A stretch of DNA of 64,000 nt from Heliopora coerulea (lineage: Eukaryota; Cnidaria; Anthozoa; Scleralcyonacea; Helioporidae). The notes beneath the pieces were generated by a model that had not been told where the DNA came from, searched no databases, and saw only the letters and a list, made by a program, of their open reading frames with translations. The stretch lies in the NCBI GenBank assembly GCA_030142905.1, contig JASJOG010000108.1, forward strand, positions 945,001 through 1,009,000, written 5' to 3'. The translations under genes and the position numbers were made by a program. This document shows positions 36,016 through 49,500 of this stretch, piece after piece (position 1 is the stretch's first letter; each line of letters opens with the position of its first letter).

Positions 36016-39000
36016 TTAAATATTTTTTGACAAATATTGCAATTCTAACTTCACTTTAGAAATACCTCCATTTACATCACCTGAAGATACTAGCAAACTG
36101 TGTGGATGCCCTGAAGTTCCATCTGTGCCATTTAGAGAGCAAGCTGACCTCAGTATAGGGTAGTACAGCCCGTCCTGTTCTTGAAGCTACAAATATAAAG
36201 ATATTACTACATAAGCACAAATGAGCCGGATATTGTTAATTCTGAAAGTTTAATTTTGTACCATAATAATTCCTTCTGTCTTTGTAATCTCTTGCCAAAA
36301 AGTATCTTATGGAAAAGGAAAAACTTCAAAATTGTGTCATAAAGCACCTGTTGCACAGTTCATCAACAAAAATCACTCCAACTTATAATGCTACGGTACA
36401 AATAGCATTAGACAAGTTAAGGAAGAGATGGAAGAAGTGTTATTTAGATTATTCCAAAATCATTCTCAGAATTTGCAATGAGATGAAACGTGACCATTTT
36501 GATTTCTGTCAATTTATTCACCTTTGCGCAATTGCAGACCAATATACCCCATAAATTTTAAAACCTAAAAAATCTCTGACGTCGCTGAAATATTTAAAGT
36601 ACAGAAAATCACTTTCGGGGCACTTGCTGTCATGTCGCAATGAAACATGGGTACTTTATTTCACATTTTGCAACTTTGACAATCTTTTGTCCCAGTATTA
36701 AGAGTCAAATAACTGAAATAAGTAAATCTTTTGTGATATTCCCAGCACGACAGTAAAAAACGTCTCAGTTCAAGTGCAGATATTGATCAGCTTAGGCACA
36801 GTACCTTGTCAAGTCTCGGTATCTCCTGAATACATCGTTTGAAACCAACAACTTACAGAAAGCACTTCAGCTTGTTTTGTCAGCTTAGAGACTGGAACAA
36901 AAACTAGCGCAGGACGCTTTCCACATGGTTCCTTTTCCAATAAACCACGGAACGCTATTTCAAAGAAACCAGTTCATTAACTGGATATCACTAAACTTCA
37001 ATAAAAAGCAATTTTTGTTATCTGAGGCCAGAGCTGGCAGGAGTAACTAAATATCTTTTCAGAAAATTCCGGTAAACCCATGATTGGTCTCTCGTTTGGC
37101 CCAGGCTTAACACCAGAAGTGGTGTCTTTAACTGAAATTTTCATTCATTCTACAGGGAATGCTCACAGGTTCTTTTATCACTGGAAAAATCCAGAGATTT
37201 GCGTGATCTTTATGATCAAAATCATGGAAAAAAGACAAAGGACTGAGGAACAACAACGCTGACCACGCGTTTGCTTGGTAGGAGTTAAAGAGGGTGGTTC
37301 TGTTGGAGATTTAAGGAGCTCTATTCAAGCCTTCTTAATTTATATCTACGACATTAGGTCTCCCATATTAGGAAAATAACATCCAGCTTACACAACAAGC
37401 ACTTCACATAAGGCACGAAAACCGTCCAAAATAAACAGTACAAACAAGATGTTCATGCTTCACGTAAACTTCGTCTAAAACAAAACCCTGCTTCACAATC
37501 GAATGTATGCGCCTGTTCAAGTCTTACACACACGACAACCTTACTTGTAGTCCAGTCCACGTCTTATTTCTCTAGGTATAACTGGCCGTATTTTCACGCA
37601 AGTCATAGAGTATCTCACTGTACCTCTCCTGAGTCCATGGGTTTCTGTGAAAACATCGGTTCTGTAGAAAATTCTCAACAGTAGCAAAATGTCCCACTGC
37701 AGACCACATGAAGCGCTAAAACTATCCAAGGTTTCCAGGAAGTATTCAAGCATTTCAACAATGCATACGTCAAGTTTTCTCGGAGTCAACAGCTGTACTC
37801 CTGAAATGCATCAAGAGAGCATATTAATACAGGCCGAATCACGACAATTTCCTTGTCATCTTTGGTACAAACCCTACCTATCCTTGCATTTATCGATCCA
37901 CACATATGACGCAGACAGCTGAGACCTGCCAAAGAAACTTTAATGCCTTTAGGATGGTCCACCGACAGTTGTTTGCCTAACCAGGAAAGAATCAGGAAAG
38001 TGAACCACATTATACGGACTTATACCTCTCTTGATGAGCTGTTGGTTGAAATGAACATGACACTCATTCTTATCACTTGAATCTCCCTATACTTGACTTT
38101 TTTTGGCAGGGCTAACCGTCTTTTCGGTTTCTGTTTTCTTGGAAACTCCTCAATGCTTGAAGTATGTTGAACATACTTAGACAATTCAGATAAACTCAGC
38201 TACTGTATATTTGCTGAGCTCGATGTTCATTCAAGTTTTTCACTGACTTAGATCGTCTATTTGCGACAATAGTTAACCGTTTTAAAGTCATCACAGTTCA
38301 CACTTACATTTTCGTGTGACAAGACAATGATGGGACACAACATGCCATTCTACCAAGGCTCCTTTGGGTAAAGCTGGTACAACAACGTACTGCATGACAC
38401 TCTCTTGTTCATAATCCTCTTCCGGATGTTTCTGTAAAAAGTAGGGCAAAATGGATAAATATTAACTGTGGCAGGCTTTTTCTTACGAACGTACGGATTT
38501 TCATGAGTGAGTACGAAGACATTTGTATTATCTTACTGAAAGCACCAGGCAGGAACCTGGAAACGTGGGGTCATTTACTGTAGCTTTTGAAGTTAACTAG
38601 TTACAAGTCTACCGCAACTTTGTGTGGACTTATCCACGTTCACGAACGCATTTTGGGCCTACGTTTTCATTACTCTAGACGTTCACGGTACCTTACAATG
38701 GTTCAACCACACACCCATCGCTCGATGCACGAATTCTGGTTCTGTGACATAACAAACCCCGTTAACGACGTCTGATAACGTTGTCCCTGGAATAAAGGCT
38801 TCAAGGATACGCTGGACATGCCTTAATGCTAACGGTGCCTCGCAATCTATACCACCGTCCACAAGAGTCATTGACGAAGGCCACAGGCCAATGCATCCGG
38901 CCACAAACCCAGTTTTCTCATTGACCTTAAACATAAGAAAGCATGTGATTCTGTCTCACCACACTTTAATTAGATTGCGCTACATCGATAAAGCGACATC

Positions 39001-42000
39001 AAAGTCCATAATTTAACATTGTAGCGAAAGCCAACCAGTTAAGCCAACGTAAAGTCTTGTTAACTAATTGTTCTTGTAGATATCTCATTTGGCTTCCGAC
39101 GCCTCTGACAGACATGCAAGGTAGTTGGAAATCTCCATTAACCAAAATTAAATAATATATTTTTGAATAAATACTATGCAAATCTTACTTTCACAGCTTG
39201 GCTGTATGGACCAATATTAGCCGGGGCCCAGTGAGAGATACTTTGAACATGCATTGCATCTCGTTTTAAACTGGATAGACTCTCGTTTGTCGAATCACCT
39301 GGTTTTATTGCTAGGCAGTCGAGCTGAAGAACAGTGGAGTCCAGGAAGCTGGTCTGAACGCAAACTCTTTAAAAACAAAGGGAAAAAAAACACTGTAAGA
39401 ACAACATTCAACTGTTATAATGCAAGACCAGGGTTCTCTAAGTAAACGCCGTAATTAACAAATATTCAAGACCACAAAAACTGATATTTTCATATGGGGT
39501 TTTTTTTTTACAAAGAAAAAGCGAAACCCCTCAAGGAATAATACTTCAAGTCAATCGCATAAACTATAAAAAAGTTTGTCATTGATATAAAAATTTGATG
39601 CTAGGTAGACAGTGTTAAATAACGTATAAAGTTCAAAGATTGTTAACTGCCGAAACTGATCGCAAAGAATTTTAACGCTTGGATATTTAATGTCTCACCT
39701 CGCAGGAGGATTCATGTAAAAATATCTCAGATAGACTGAGTTAACTGCAGAATAATGCAACATGCTTTTGACGTAGATATGAACCAGGATAACATGTTGT
39801 AGACTGGACCCAATTTCTTCCAAGGTTTCTACAAATTTACCATAAGAAAAAGTATATTAATTTCACCATCATTTCACAAAACAATGCGGGAAATTCGAAC
39901 ACAAAGATACCAATGTATCCATGGGTTAGTTTAAAACGTAGGAAATCTGCATGGAGGCTAACTGTCAAGGGCTCCGTCGATTTTTGGGATTTAATTCATA
40001 GGCTAAATTGTAAAAGCACACATGACTCTTAATAGCTTGCAATTAACGTAGAATGATAAATGAAGGAAACTAGTAAGGATCCATTTTATGTTTGGGATAC
40101 TTTCTGATGTTTAGGTCAAAGCAATATTTTAATAAAAACTTGGTCTTATTACGTTAATCATCACTACTTCACATCAACTGACTATTATGCACGAGTAACG
40201 TGGCCAAACATATTGCAGCGTTTGCATTAGACAACTAGTAAAAAATAAAACATATTTCGAAGAATAAAGTTATCTTGAGAACTCAAGATATGAGTCAATA
40301 CAAGATAAAACTATTGTTGAAACTGTGATATTTCGACTTTATTTCAAAGTCATCTTCAGACAGTCATCTTCTGTCTGAAGATGACTTTGAAATAAAATCG
40401 AAATATCACAGTTTCAACAATATTTTATCTTGTATTGACTCATATCTTGAGTTCTCAAGATAACTTTATTCTTCGGAATATGTTTTATTTTGTAGAACAA
40501 GTAAGTTTCTACTAACAATAGGTCAGTGTGGATTATATACCAATTATACCCTACTCTCTAGCTTCTTCATGGCCTGGTCCGCTTGATCCACGATATAATC
40601 CGCAGTAGAGCAGGCTTTAACGCCGGATATCCAAACAAAGCCATCACTGCACTTCGTCATAACGTCACCTAAAAATCAGAATAAATTCAAAGTATTACGA
40701 GCTGTATATTGGGAAACAAAATGTCTGACCACCTAAAATTGTTTTTCTGTCCTACCTTTTCCTTTACATTCCGTTCCTTTTCTTCCCCATCACCATAATA
40801 ATCTTTCTCAACCTTTACTTTCGCGTTCATAACAAACCAGGATTTCTCCTTCCTTTTCTCGCTTTCCCTATCCCTTACTATCTTCTTCCTGCCCGTTCTT
40901 CCCTAGCCTTGCTTTTCCCTTGGTTAGTTTACCATTCCTTTTCTTTTCCTTCCCCATCACTCTCATCTTCTCTCCTAAGTTACACTTTTCCACTCATAAC
41001 ATACTTATCTGTTCTTCTTTTTCTAACTGTGTGGTGTTTTCAACAAGAAACAAATCCGACATGTTAACAACAAAATTGTCTTCCAATTCCTCCTAAAATA
41101 AGAATGAGCAAACACTCATAACAAACCTTAATTACCATGCCAAAAAGTAATTTTATACAACAGTAACTACACAAAAGTATCTTCTCAAGGAAGTCATATA
41201 CCTCTTTTCGACTCAATTCTGGTATATCTCCTCTGTACAAAGGAAGTTCGTCCAAAATTTGGGGACTTAGCCCATTTGGTTCCTGCACCTCAAAGTTCAC
41301 AATATTAAAAAGATTGCATAAGAACATCAGGTAAGTAGAAAACATTGTTTGGCAATTTGAACATGGTGAAGGTCACATGAAACTTGTCCTGAAACAATCC
41401 AAACATTACACTTATATTGCCTAGTTGACATTGACATAGTTTGGCCCAAACACTCTTATTTCACTCTGCAGTAACACCCACAGACTTAAGTTTGTAAATA
41501 ACACTCGAATCACTCAATAAAAACATGAATATTTATTTCCATGTTGGGATTACACCAGTCTTCATCCTAAAATACATGGGCATTGCTAGTTGTAGATGCC
41601 AAATTTTGATACCCACAAAATTAAAAACATAAAAAAGTTTGGTGAAGATGTTGCCTGGCATTAAATTTGTGCAAACTTTGGTTCTACAGTAGAGGTGAAA
41701 AAATTGTTTTAAATTTAAGCAAATTTCCTGACACTCTCCAAGTCAATGTAAGTATGCTATCCTTCTGCCAATATATTTAATGGTAGATATTAACTGTATG
41801 ACTGTCTGCACAATTCAAACACTTTAGTGTTCATGTAGATTAAATATTTTTCTCATACACATAACATTACACTTACAAAATCTTTGTCCTCTAAATGCAT
41901 TGCTTGAAAGTTTAGATACCCAACAGGTGCAAAAGCATCATCAGAGTGAATAACAACCACAGATGAATCACTAAAGTAATGACAATATCATTATGAAAAC

Positions 42001-45000
42001 AGAACTAAAAGAATGATACAAATAACATTGGTGGTAACTACGTACTGAACTAAACCAAAGGTTGAGTTTAATCATAGCAGCATCAAGGAATCACATCTGG
42101 AAAGCTATTTTAACTTTTAAGGTCTATTTAGCTAGAAATTTAATAATGCCAAACACCATAACAGTGAGTGTTCCACAAAGGGAAATTCCAAGATTTTCCC
42201 AAGCATCATAGCTTCAGGTTTTCTCAATTTTTTTTAATGTTTGAATATTTTTGAATAAAATGAAGTTTATAAGAAAATATAGATCTTCACTCAAATGATT
42301 TTTTCTGAATATTTTTCATACACACTTTTATATACTGATAAAACCAATTAGTTTATTGAAAAACTCACACAACAATCTTCTTCTTAAATAATGGACAGTC
42401 AAGAGTAAATGTTTCAAATTCTCCACCTTCTCCACACATATGGCAATCAAATTCTTTATTCTAATTAAAAAAATTACATTTTTGATTTTGTGATTACATT
42501 GTGAGTTATCTATACTTCATTAGTATGCCCAAATAATGGCTGGGACAGTAGCATACTTATAAATTTTTTGAGTGGGAAGTGTTTGTTTTTTTGTTTTATT
42601 TTTGTTTGTTTTCTTTTTTTCATTTTAACACCAAAAAGTAGACATATGCAAGTTTTATATCTTGTTTTTTGAATTCCTTGTAAGAATTCAAACCATTAAT
42701 TAATTTTGTGTAAGTTACAGTATCTATTGAAAGTAACTCACAACACTTGGCTTGACTATTTTGTTTTTTCCCCACAATAGTTGGAATTTTCTGGTGTAAT
42801 AATTTTCTAACAAACAGACCCTCATAGACCAAGTGAAAAACAGTTACACCTCCATTTTCACCATCAGCTGTTCCATTGAGCTAGATCAGTATTTAGACTC
42901 TTTAACACTGATGATAAAAATAAAACAATCATATAAAACAAAGTTTTACATAACAATTGTTCTTATATTTTCACACTTACTAGCTTACACAATTGAGTAT
43001 ACATTTCTGATATATTCTTTCCCAGATGCTTCTGAGGGTGAAGACCTTTAAAGAATAGGACAGTTGTTAAAAAGTTTTGTTTAGAAGTTAATTAACTGAG
43101 GAAAATGTAATATGAAAATCAGGATACCCTTCATTACTTGTGAAAACATTTACCAAACTACTTACCCATTGCAGCTACCTTAATGATAATTGCATCAACA
43201 TGACAGCTGATCATTTCTGCTAGTAATTCTTTCTGGTCTCTTCTCCAAAGGTAAGCGAGGCAAGACAGGCCCAGTCGTGAACATCTGAATGTAAGTATAG
43301 AAATGAAAATGCACAATTATATTCTTGCATTAAAATAGAACCACTAGTCTACTGTGATATACCATACAGTCAATACAGGATCAATAAACCTTTTACGTAA
43401 TATTTCAGTACATGATAATCATAACATTTCATGAAATTTTACCAAAAGTGCATCACAAATCCTAAAGAGCATGATAGTTAAGTAATATAAGCAGCCATTG
43501 ATATATCTTCCAGTGTGGCCTAGCAGAGGAAAACAAGACTTAATAAGCCAAGAGTTAATAAAGCTCATGTATCACATAATCAACCTGGTCAAAAATGTCT
43601 TAAAGGCCAGTGCCACTTAGGGGTTAGGCTAAATGGGATGTACTTCAGGCTTCTTTTATCAGGTTCATTCATGACCTTCAGCAAGGACCACTTGTAGATG
43701 AAGAGGAAAGGCATACTGACCTGCTAAATACTAATTTTGAGGAGAATGTGTGCCCATATTCAAGAAAACCTCTTTATACTTGGTTGGCCATTAACAGTTG
43801 CACAGCATTAAAAAAATATTTCATCCCCTTTAAACTACCATATTAAATCCAGGTATCTTAATGATTTTAGTCGAACCTCTGATGTATCATAGATTTTACA
43901 GGAATAGAGCTCAAGTGGTTCCATCTACTTACACATTTTCAACTCTGACTCTTTGATAATCAGACAGTACTGCACCAACAGCTACCCCTTCAAATTTAAT
44001 TTCACTCTAGAACAAAAAACCCATCCCAATAAGATTAGTTATAAAAAAATGAAAGTGCACTGAAAATGAACATGGACAGACTATTCTATTTCAGTGTAGA
44101 TGATTGAAAAAGTTGATTAACTTTATCAACACTAATTACAAATAATAACACTATGTAACTAGTAACATTACATTATACTTAGTTGAAGGGTTGTTCATGA
44201 CATGGGTCAATCACACCCAAGAATCCAAACTCCTGTAGCTATTACTAAACATGTACACAATGAAAAGGTTTCTTGGTTTGAGTAGGTTGCTCTCTTGACT
44301 TCAACAAGCAGCCCCTTTGCCACAGCTTAAAGCTTAATCATCAATGTTACTCACCAAAATGTTCTTTAATAATTCAAACAAGTCTTCCACCTCATCCTTG
44401 GAATTGTAATTATAATTCTTCCCTAGCTCAACAGCTTGTCCATGAATTTCTCTTCTGTATAGTGGTAATCCTATAGCCTGGGAATACAAGTCTATTGCAT
44501 GATGGCCCACAGTTTGATACATGTAACTATCAAGTTCATCTATAAAAATTTCATAGACATTGTCAACATGTTGATTTAGAAGCAGATGGAAGTAGCTCTA
44601 AATATGAGCTACTAAGAGTTATATGGAAAGCCAGAACACGTGAGCTTGTTTGCTTGCCTTTCAAAGTTTAGGTAAAAATCCTAAGATGCTTGTATGACAG
44701 GTAGTTAAAGGATTAATGGACATGTAAAGAATATACAGCTCAAGCAGGTGCCCTACTATAACAATCTTGTGTCAACAGAATAAATTTTACAATTTAGTCA
44801 GGTATAATATTTATCTTACTTTGAAATCATCATATTGAGGCCATGGCTCATGCATCAGTAGACTGACCTCTTTATAGCTGTTTGCTGATAATTATGATTG
44901 GGGTTGGGGTTGGAGGATAAGGGTTGGGGGATGAGGGTTAGGGGTGAGGGTTGGGGGCAAGGGTTGAGGTTGCAGGTGAGGTTTAAGGTACCTGGATTAA

Positions 45001-45640
45001 TGCCTGACCTAGGTATCAATCAAAATAGCACACTTTTGCAACCTTGGCTTGCCATTTGCACTTTAGCACAACTACAGTCAGGATAAGGATAATGGTGCAC
45101 TAATTGCTTATCGTGGTTCGTCAGGGGTGGTTCATTCCATTAGTATTAAGACAGGGCATTGAACTCATCTCCCACCCCAGCACCAATTCAACAAAATTAC
45201 CTCATTCCTGCATATTTTGCCTTTTTGAATCCCTATATGCAACTCCCTGTCAAACGTGCATTCATTCATTCAGCATATTCATGAAAATATAACAATGTCA
45301 ATTCCACGTGCAATAAAACGTACAGTTCAAAAGTGGATTAATGACAATTTTGGTTCTTGTGACTGCCTTGCGTCTTTATTAGGAAACTAATGCAGGCTGA
45401 ATACACATTCCCGCTTAAAAATATTGTAAAAAATATACTATTGGTTCACAAACCTGCATTGGACGGTTTGAGGTTGGCTAAAGCAACAATTTCGTGTCCC
45501 TGTGCAATACACTGCATCATGTTGTAACAGCTATCCTTTCCTCCACTGTTCAAGACGAAAAACAAACGTCAGCAAGACGCAGAAGACTATTACTAGATAA
45601 ACTGCAGACGGCATTACCTGACTAGTGCCACAACCCTCAT
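36016..45640 (-). CDS. DPH6: DPH6 diphthine-ammonia ligase fused to tandem RidA/YjgF domains
   Basis: Last step of diphthamide synthesis on eEF2. Nineteen exons in phase give 745 aa: 45640-45618, 45545-45454, 44539-44355, 44006-43933, 43284-43166, 43045-42981, 42460-42369, 41970-41877, 41282-41202, 41092-41005, 40668-40555, 39828-39699, 39366-39189, 38925-38692, 38431-38308, 37976-37878, 37800-37624, 36954-36857, 36186-36016. The N-terminal ATP-pyrophosphatase has the PP-loop [11 protein letters not shown], then [37 protein letters not shown] and [15 protein letters not shown]. The RidA part starts near residue 305 ([12 protein letters not shown]); a second unit starts at [14 protein letters not shown] (about residue 428), with [17 protein letters not shown] and [12 protein letters not shown]. 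Human DPH6 lacks the RidA part; yeast and plant orthologues keep it. The last three junctions are the least conserved. Confidence 0.92.
39605..39680. repeat. Single-ended fragment of the dispersed foldback family (DPH6 intron)
   Basis: In reverse complement it reads GATCAGTTTCGGCAGTTAAC, then AATCTTTGAACTTTATACGT and CACTGTCTACC. This is the same order as at 24680-24740 and within the CASC3 minisatellite unit. Only one arm is seen. Confidence 0.65.
40242..40492. mobile_element. 251-bp foldback element in a DPH6 intron
   Basis: Arms of about 115 bp start near AAAATAAAACATATTTCGAA. They run through AGTTATCTTGAGAACTCAAG and CAATACAAGATAAAAC, and meet at CTTCAGACAG/CTGTCTGAAG with a loop of about 8 bp. 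The inner arm ATTTCGACTTTATTTCAAAG is shared with the 15029-15247 element. It has no ORF and lies between DPH6 exons 40668-40555 and 39828-39699. Confidence 0.9.
44895..44990 (+). repeat. G-rich degenerate telomere-like repeat in a DPH6 intron
   Basis: Words such as GGGGTTGGGGTTGG, AAGGGTTGGGGG and GAGGGTTAGGGG repeat without exact period. Several runs of four or more G could form a G-quadruplex on the plus strand, that is, the non-template strand for a plus transcript and the template strand for DPH6. Confidence 0.7.
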
Positions 45641-46525
45641 CTTACAGTTCAGGTGAAACAAATTCGAAGTTTGTTTACCAAAATTTTACCAGATCTGCAG
45701 TAGAGTAAAACTGCATGGGTAGGTTTAGTTACCAGTTTCCTTGTTCATATCACGCGCGCTTTCATGATGTAATTGTAGTTGCAACTACAACGTTGCTGAT
45801 CGAAGTGATAACACGATAACATATGGTAATTTAGCAACTAACCTTTCCATCTCCCCCAGCCACACTGATAAACGTTTCTCACGCTAACGCCCTCGAAACG
45901 TCCGCAACTCCTTGCTCAACTATGGGGAAATTTAATCGTAAATTTCCCTTTGTTTACGTTCATAATATTACTAAAAATCTTTTGTGAAAAAAGTAACTTG
46001 AAAAAAAGAGAACAATGCGACGTGCTATTTACAAATACAAAGCAACTACCAAGTTATCTATGACATCTAAAGTTTATAAAAACGAAATGATCAGACACTT
46101 CACAAACAATGTGAATGTCAAATAATTACAAATTGCTTTATTTCGAGAAAAATATTTTCATAACAATTACAAAACGTGTATGGTTCGTGACGATCCGTGT
46201 TTCACAGAAAATATTTTTTGATGACGAAGCAGCTCTTAGTACGAATAATTTCTCAGTAACATTTGCCGTGAAACTCAACATAAAAAATTGACAAACACGA
46301 CCGAATGATCCTCCATGTATCGTGGAAAAAATTCGTTAAAATTACAAATCAACCCTAGTTACAAGAATTTGTTTTCTTTTTAAAGACAACAAGGAAACAT
46401 GCTTCATCCTAAAGATGTCTGCCATCCACGAAGGAATAACAACCAGGACAGTTATCTTCTTCGTAATTTCATAAAGAAAAATCTAGGCTGAATTATTAGT
46501 AGTGATTTTCAAGGCCGTAAACCAG
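45641..46525. other. DPH6 promoter / ACTR3 3' region
   Basis: An 885-bp interval between the DPH6 start and the ACTR3 stop. It must contain the DPH6 promoter and the ACTR3 3' UTR. Nothing else is recognised. Confidence 0.45.
46137..46142 (-). terminator. Candidate poly(A) signal of ACTR3
   Basis: Minus-strand AATAAA about 385 nt after the ACTR3 stop codon. Confidence 0.4.
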
Positions 46526-49500
46526 TTAGCTCATGACGCCAAACACAGGATTATGGCGACAAATGCTTGGACCGATCTCATCGTACTGTGCCTTCGTGTG
46601 ACATACAGAGTAGAATTCAGGCTGCATTAAAAAAAGGGAAGAAAGAAAAGAAGTGAATTAAAAACGGCGACACTCAAACATCATGAAAACAGTAAGAACA
46701 GTGGTTTACTTTAGCAATAGAACACTCGTTCACTTTATAACTTAAGTGGGTTGAGAACCCCTTCTCTACGACCATCACATCGTGTAAACAAGCCTTTACA
46801 ATACTACCATATAGCGGCTATCTTAGTGGTACTTTATATTAGGTATATTCCATAGCTGTACCTGCATAATCACAATACATTTTAGTGTACGTTACAAAAT
46901 GGTACTTACCGTGGAAGCAAGCATACTGCCACCAAACCACACTGCATAACGCTGCATGTGGTGTGTGATAACTTGAACATCCATTGGCTTGGGCTAGAAC
47001 GAAAAAATAGCGAGTATTTTTGGCAATGTTTCCAACTGCTGCAGGTCAAATTTAACGTCAGTTCTTCAGTTATATTCTCAGTACTAAATTTACAGCTTCT
47101 GCTAAGTAACAAAACAAAATCCTAAATCATAAAATTAATTATGCCGAAGTGTTTCATGATTACTTCACACCTTATGTAAAGTTTGAAGTTAAAAATCTTT
47201 TCCAAGAACTTCGCCTATCTGACCGAATTTATGATTGACCAATCGCTGTCAATGGAGACCTCTAGTTGTGGATGTATGACAAATACGTGAATAGACAGTG
47301 TGGCTGTTGTTTACGATTCAACTGTTGTTAATCGATTGACCGAAGAATAATCGATTAGTCAATGCATGTAGTGCACCTCTATTTTTTTCTCTCTCTATGT
47401 AATTTTACTGGTGCTAAAATAAACTACGCTCGACGAGTCAGTCGCTCTAACATCTTACCTTTATACGACCACCACTTAACTGTTCACTCAACTTAAGACG
47501 TGAATCGACCACTCTCTTCACATCACGTTGAAGACGTCGACCGAAGTCACGGAACATTGTTGATCCACCGGAAAGAACGATGTTCTATAAAGGAGTGAAA
47601 AGGAATACGATTACCAGAAAAGTGTATCGAGAATTATCACAAAGGCAGAAACAGTGCAGCAAACAAATTTAGTGTCACAAAAAAGATATTCTTCTATGCA
47701 GCAACTCCTCCCAACGACTGCTCAACCAAGTGCAACATTCCTTTCCAGTCTGTTGATAATCACCACACGGTTCGCAAAACCCTAAAAACCCCTTGAGTGC
47801 TTCCATTACTAAACGTTGGCATTAGAGGTGATCAGCTATTTGCCAAAATGAAACAAGGAAGAAAGGAGCATTCCAGTCAGATAAGCAGTGCCTCACCGGA
47901 AAGGTAGGCTCAGGACGGGCAGAAATGTGGAATAGAGGGCGCGCAAAGAGAAATAAGTGAGAGACATTGCGACACCTACCGGAGTTGTACTACATCCCTA
48001 CAAACCTAGCACGAAACCTCACTGATCGTCATGCGCGCCATTGCCAGCAGAACTTATCATGCCAATAATGAACAATGTATGCACGCACAATATCCAGTAT
48101 GAAAAACCCACCTCGCAGGAGAGGAAAATGATGTTGACTGATTTCGTTTCATAAAATGTATCAGCTGTTTGATTTGTTGAATGCCACAGGTGTTTTAGGC
48201 ATTCCAACCGTAGATACAACTGAGTCTGAATATAGCACAACAATTACGGAAACAAAATAGTGACAACCCTGCTCTGCTTCCCTGCCTGTCGTGCAAACAC
48301 ATGGTTTTACAATTACTAAATGACGCTAAGTGAAGAACGGAGAGTTGTTCAACAGATGGCGAAGAGATGTGGTAATAGGCATGTACAGCGGTGTAAAAGA
48401 GGGGGGACGCTGGGGGACTGAGACCCCCTTCCTCAAGAAAAGGGGGTCCGAGCCCCCCTTCCTTTTTGAAACAATTGCCACATTATCAAGAAAAACTATT
48501 AACAAATTAAGCTATGTATAAAATGTATATGATGTATTTGTCAAACTTACAGCCATTCTATAACACGAATAGCTTCTGCCATTCGTGGTAATATGAACGT
48601 CGCAACAGTTCAGTGTTCTTTCACGGCTAATTTTCATCAAAGTATCATTCTTATAACTTGAATGGTGTATTTGTCATAGCCTCATGAGTTATAACGTCAG
48701 CCATGACTGGAATTTTTGACCCTTGGTTTTTTATTCCGGATTCCGGAGAGCCCCGTTCTTATGAATTTAGTTCTACACCATTGGGTAGGTAGAACAGTTT
48801 AAAACACTTAACTTTCCTGTGATAATTTTTTTTTTTAAATTTCGGGATGTCAGGTTTAAATTGGCACGTAAGTTATTAAGTCCCTGAATATACGTCTGGT
48901 AATAATGTAAAATTAATGAACCAACAAATAAACAGACACTTGAATAAATCAACGAACGAACGAACAAATGAAGGAACAAAACAACGGACGAAAATCGGGC
49001 TAACGAAAAAACAAAAACCGAACTGACGGATGAACGAACAAACGAACGAACGAACGAACGAACGAACAAACGAACGAACGAACAAACAAACGAACGAACG
49101 AATGCAACGAACGAACAAACGAACGAACAAACGAACAAACGAACGAACAAACGAACAAACGAACGAACAAATGAAACGAATGAACGAACGAACCAACGAA
49201 CCAACGAACAAACGAACGAACCAACGAACAAACGAACGAACGAATGAAACGAACGAACCAACGAACAAACGAACGAACCAACGAACAAACGAACGAACCA
49301 ACGAACAAGCGAACCAACGAACAAGCGAACCAACGAACGAGCGAAACGAACGAACGAAACGAGCGAAACGAACGAACGAAACGAACGAACGAAACGAACG
49401 AACAAAACGAACAAATGAAACGAATGAACGAACAAACAAATGAAACAAATAAATGGTTCGAACGAATGAAACGAACGAACGAAACGAACGGACGAATGAT

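Noticed and set aside
37545..37623. Extension of the DPH6 exon 37800-37624 to a donor at 37545
   Set aside because: That donor gives a phase that cannot join the next exon at 36954. The donor at 37624 (GAGAG followed by GTACAG) restores the frame and gives [11 protein letters not shown].
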